Shown one piece after another: positions 5,293 through 5,340 of a DNA stretch of 5,340 bases. The stretch is from an uncultured Actinomycetospora sp. (GTDB lineage Bacteria > Actinomycetota > Actinomycetes > Mycobacteriales > Pseudonocardiaceae): contig CADCTH010000206.1 of assembly GCA_902805495.1 (NCBI GenBank), positions 1 to 5,340 on the forward strand, written 5' to 3'. Within the stretch, counting starts at the first letter, position 1. Every line of letters starts with the position of its first letter. The position numbers and the translations under genes were made by a program. Below the pieces are notes generated by a model that saw only the letters and a program-made list of their open reading frames with translations, was not told the DNA's origin and did not search any database.

Positions 5293-5340
5293 ATGGCCCG
5301 CGTCTTCCACGTCCCGGCCGGCAGCAGCCGGTCCGGGGCC
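5293..5340 (+). CDS. Start of an unidentified rightward gene (3' end outside window)
   Basis: ATG 5293 opens a frame that reads MARVFHVPAGSSRSGA and runs to the end of the window. Only 16 codons are visible, all with G or C at the third position, as in genuine genes here. It is transcribed divergently from the IclR operon with a 91-nt gap, the usual place for a target gene of an IclR regulator. The ribosome-binding site is weak (GCGAGC just upstream), and an in-frame GTG at 5266 is an alternative start. The fragment is too short for a family call. A catabolic enzyme is expected from context only, not from homology. Confidence 0.45.
   Translation, partial: MARVFHVPAGSSRSGA

Noticed and set aside
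5202..5294. Longer IclR protein starting at ATG 5294
   Set aside because: The added 31 residues (MLADARAGTTGD...) do not resemble the family, and that ATG shares its CATG with the start of the divergent gene. ATG 5201 sits right before the first family helix.

Overview
The window is very GC-rich, with strong G/C bias at third codon positions, tightly packed genes, frequent GTG starts and long spurious antisense frames. This fits a high-GC actinobacterium. A Pseudonocardia-like or related soil genus is my guess from the protein flavour; it is not demonstrated.

Layout from left to right. (1) Positions 3-344, plus strand: the 3' end of a formyltransferase-like gene that enters from the left. 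(2) Positions 341-1929, minus strand: a compact three-gene unit read as ArsR-type repressor, SRPBCC/AHSA1 protein, then pentapeptide-repeat protein. The repressor and SRPBCC genes overlap by 4 nt. The pentapeptide gene ends tail to tail with the formyltransferase, the two stop codons sharing one CTAG. (3) Positions 1930-2011: an 82-nt gap holding a possible promoter and two related palindromes spaced 30 bp centre to centre. (4) Positions 2012-5201, minus strand: an aromatic or steroid catabolic operon tail read as IclR-family regulator, acylating acetaldehyde dehydrogenase (dmpF type), 4-hydroxy-2-oxovalerate aldolase (dmpG type), then a two-domain 4-oxalocrotonate-tautomerase-like protein. 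(5) Positions 5202-5292: a divergent control region with a possible operator. (6) From 5293, plus strand: the first 16 codons of a further gene that runs off the window.

In the catabolic operon, the aldolase cleaves 4-hydroxy-2-oxoacids to pyruvate plus a short aldehyde. The dehydrogenase converts that aldehyde to acyl-CoA. In this family the two enzymes form a complex that channels the aldehyde. A tautomerase belongs upstream in the same meta-cleavage pathway. The hydratase, decarboxylase and ring-cleavage enzymes are not in the window. The IclR protein probably controls this operon and perhaps the divergent gene.

Most of the window is recognisable biology. The points most worth a second look are the fused tautomerase, whose two halves appear to keep different catalytic residues, and the twin palindromes upstream of the ArsR gene. 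I found no RNA gene, CRISPR array, insertion sequence or clearly new system.
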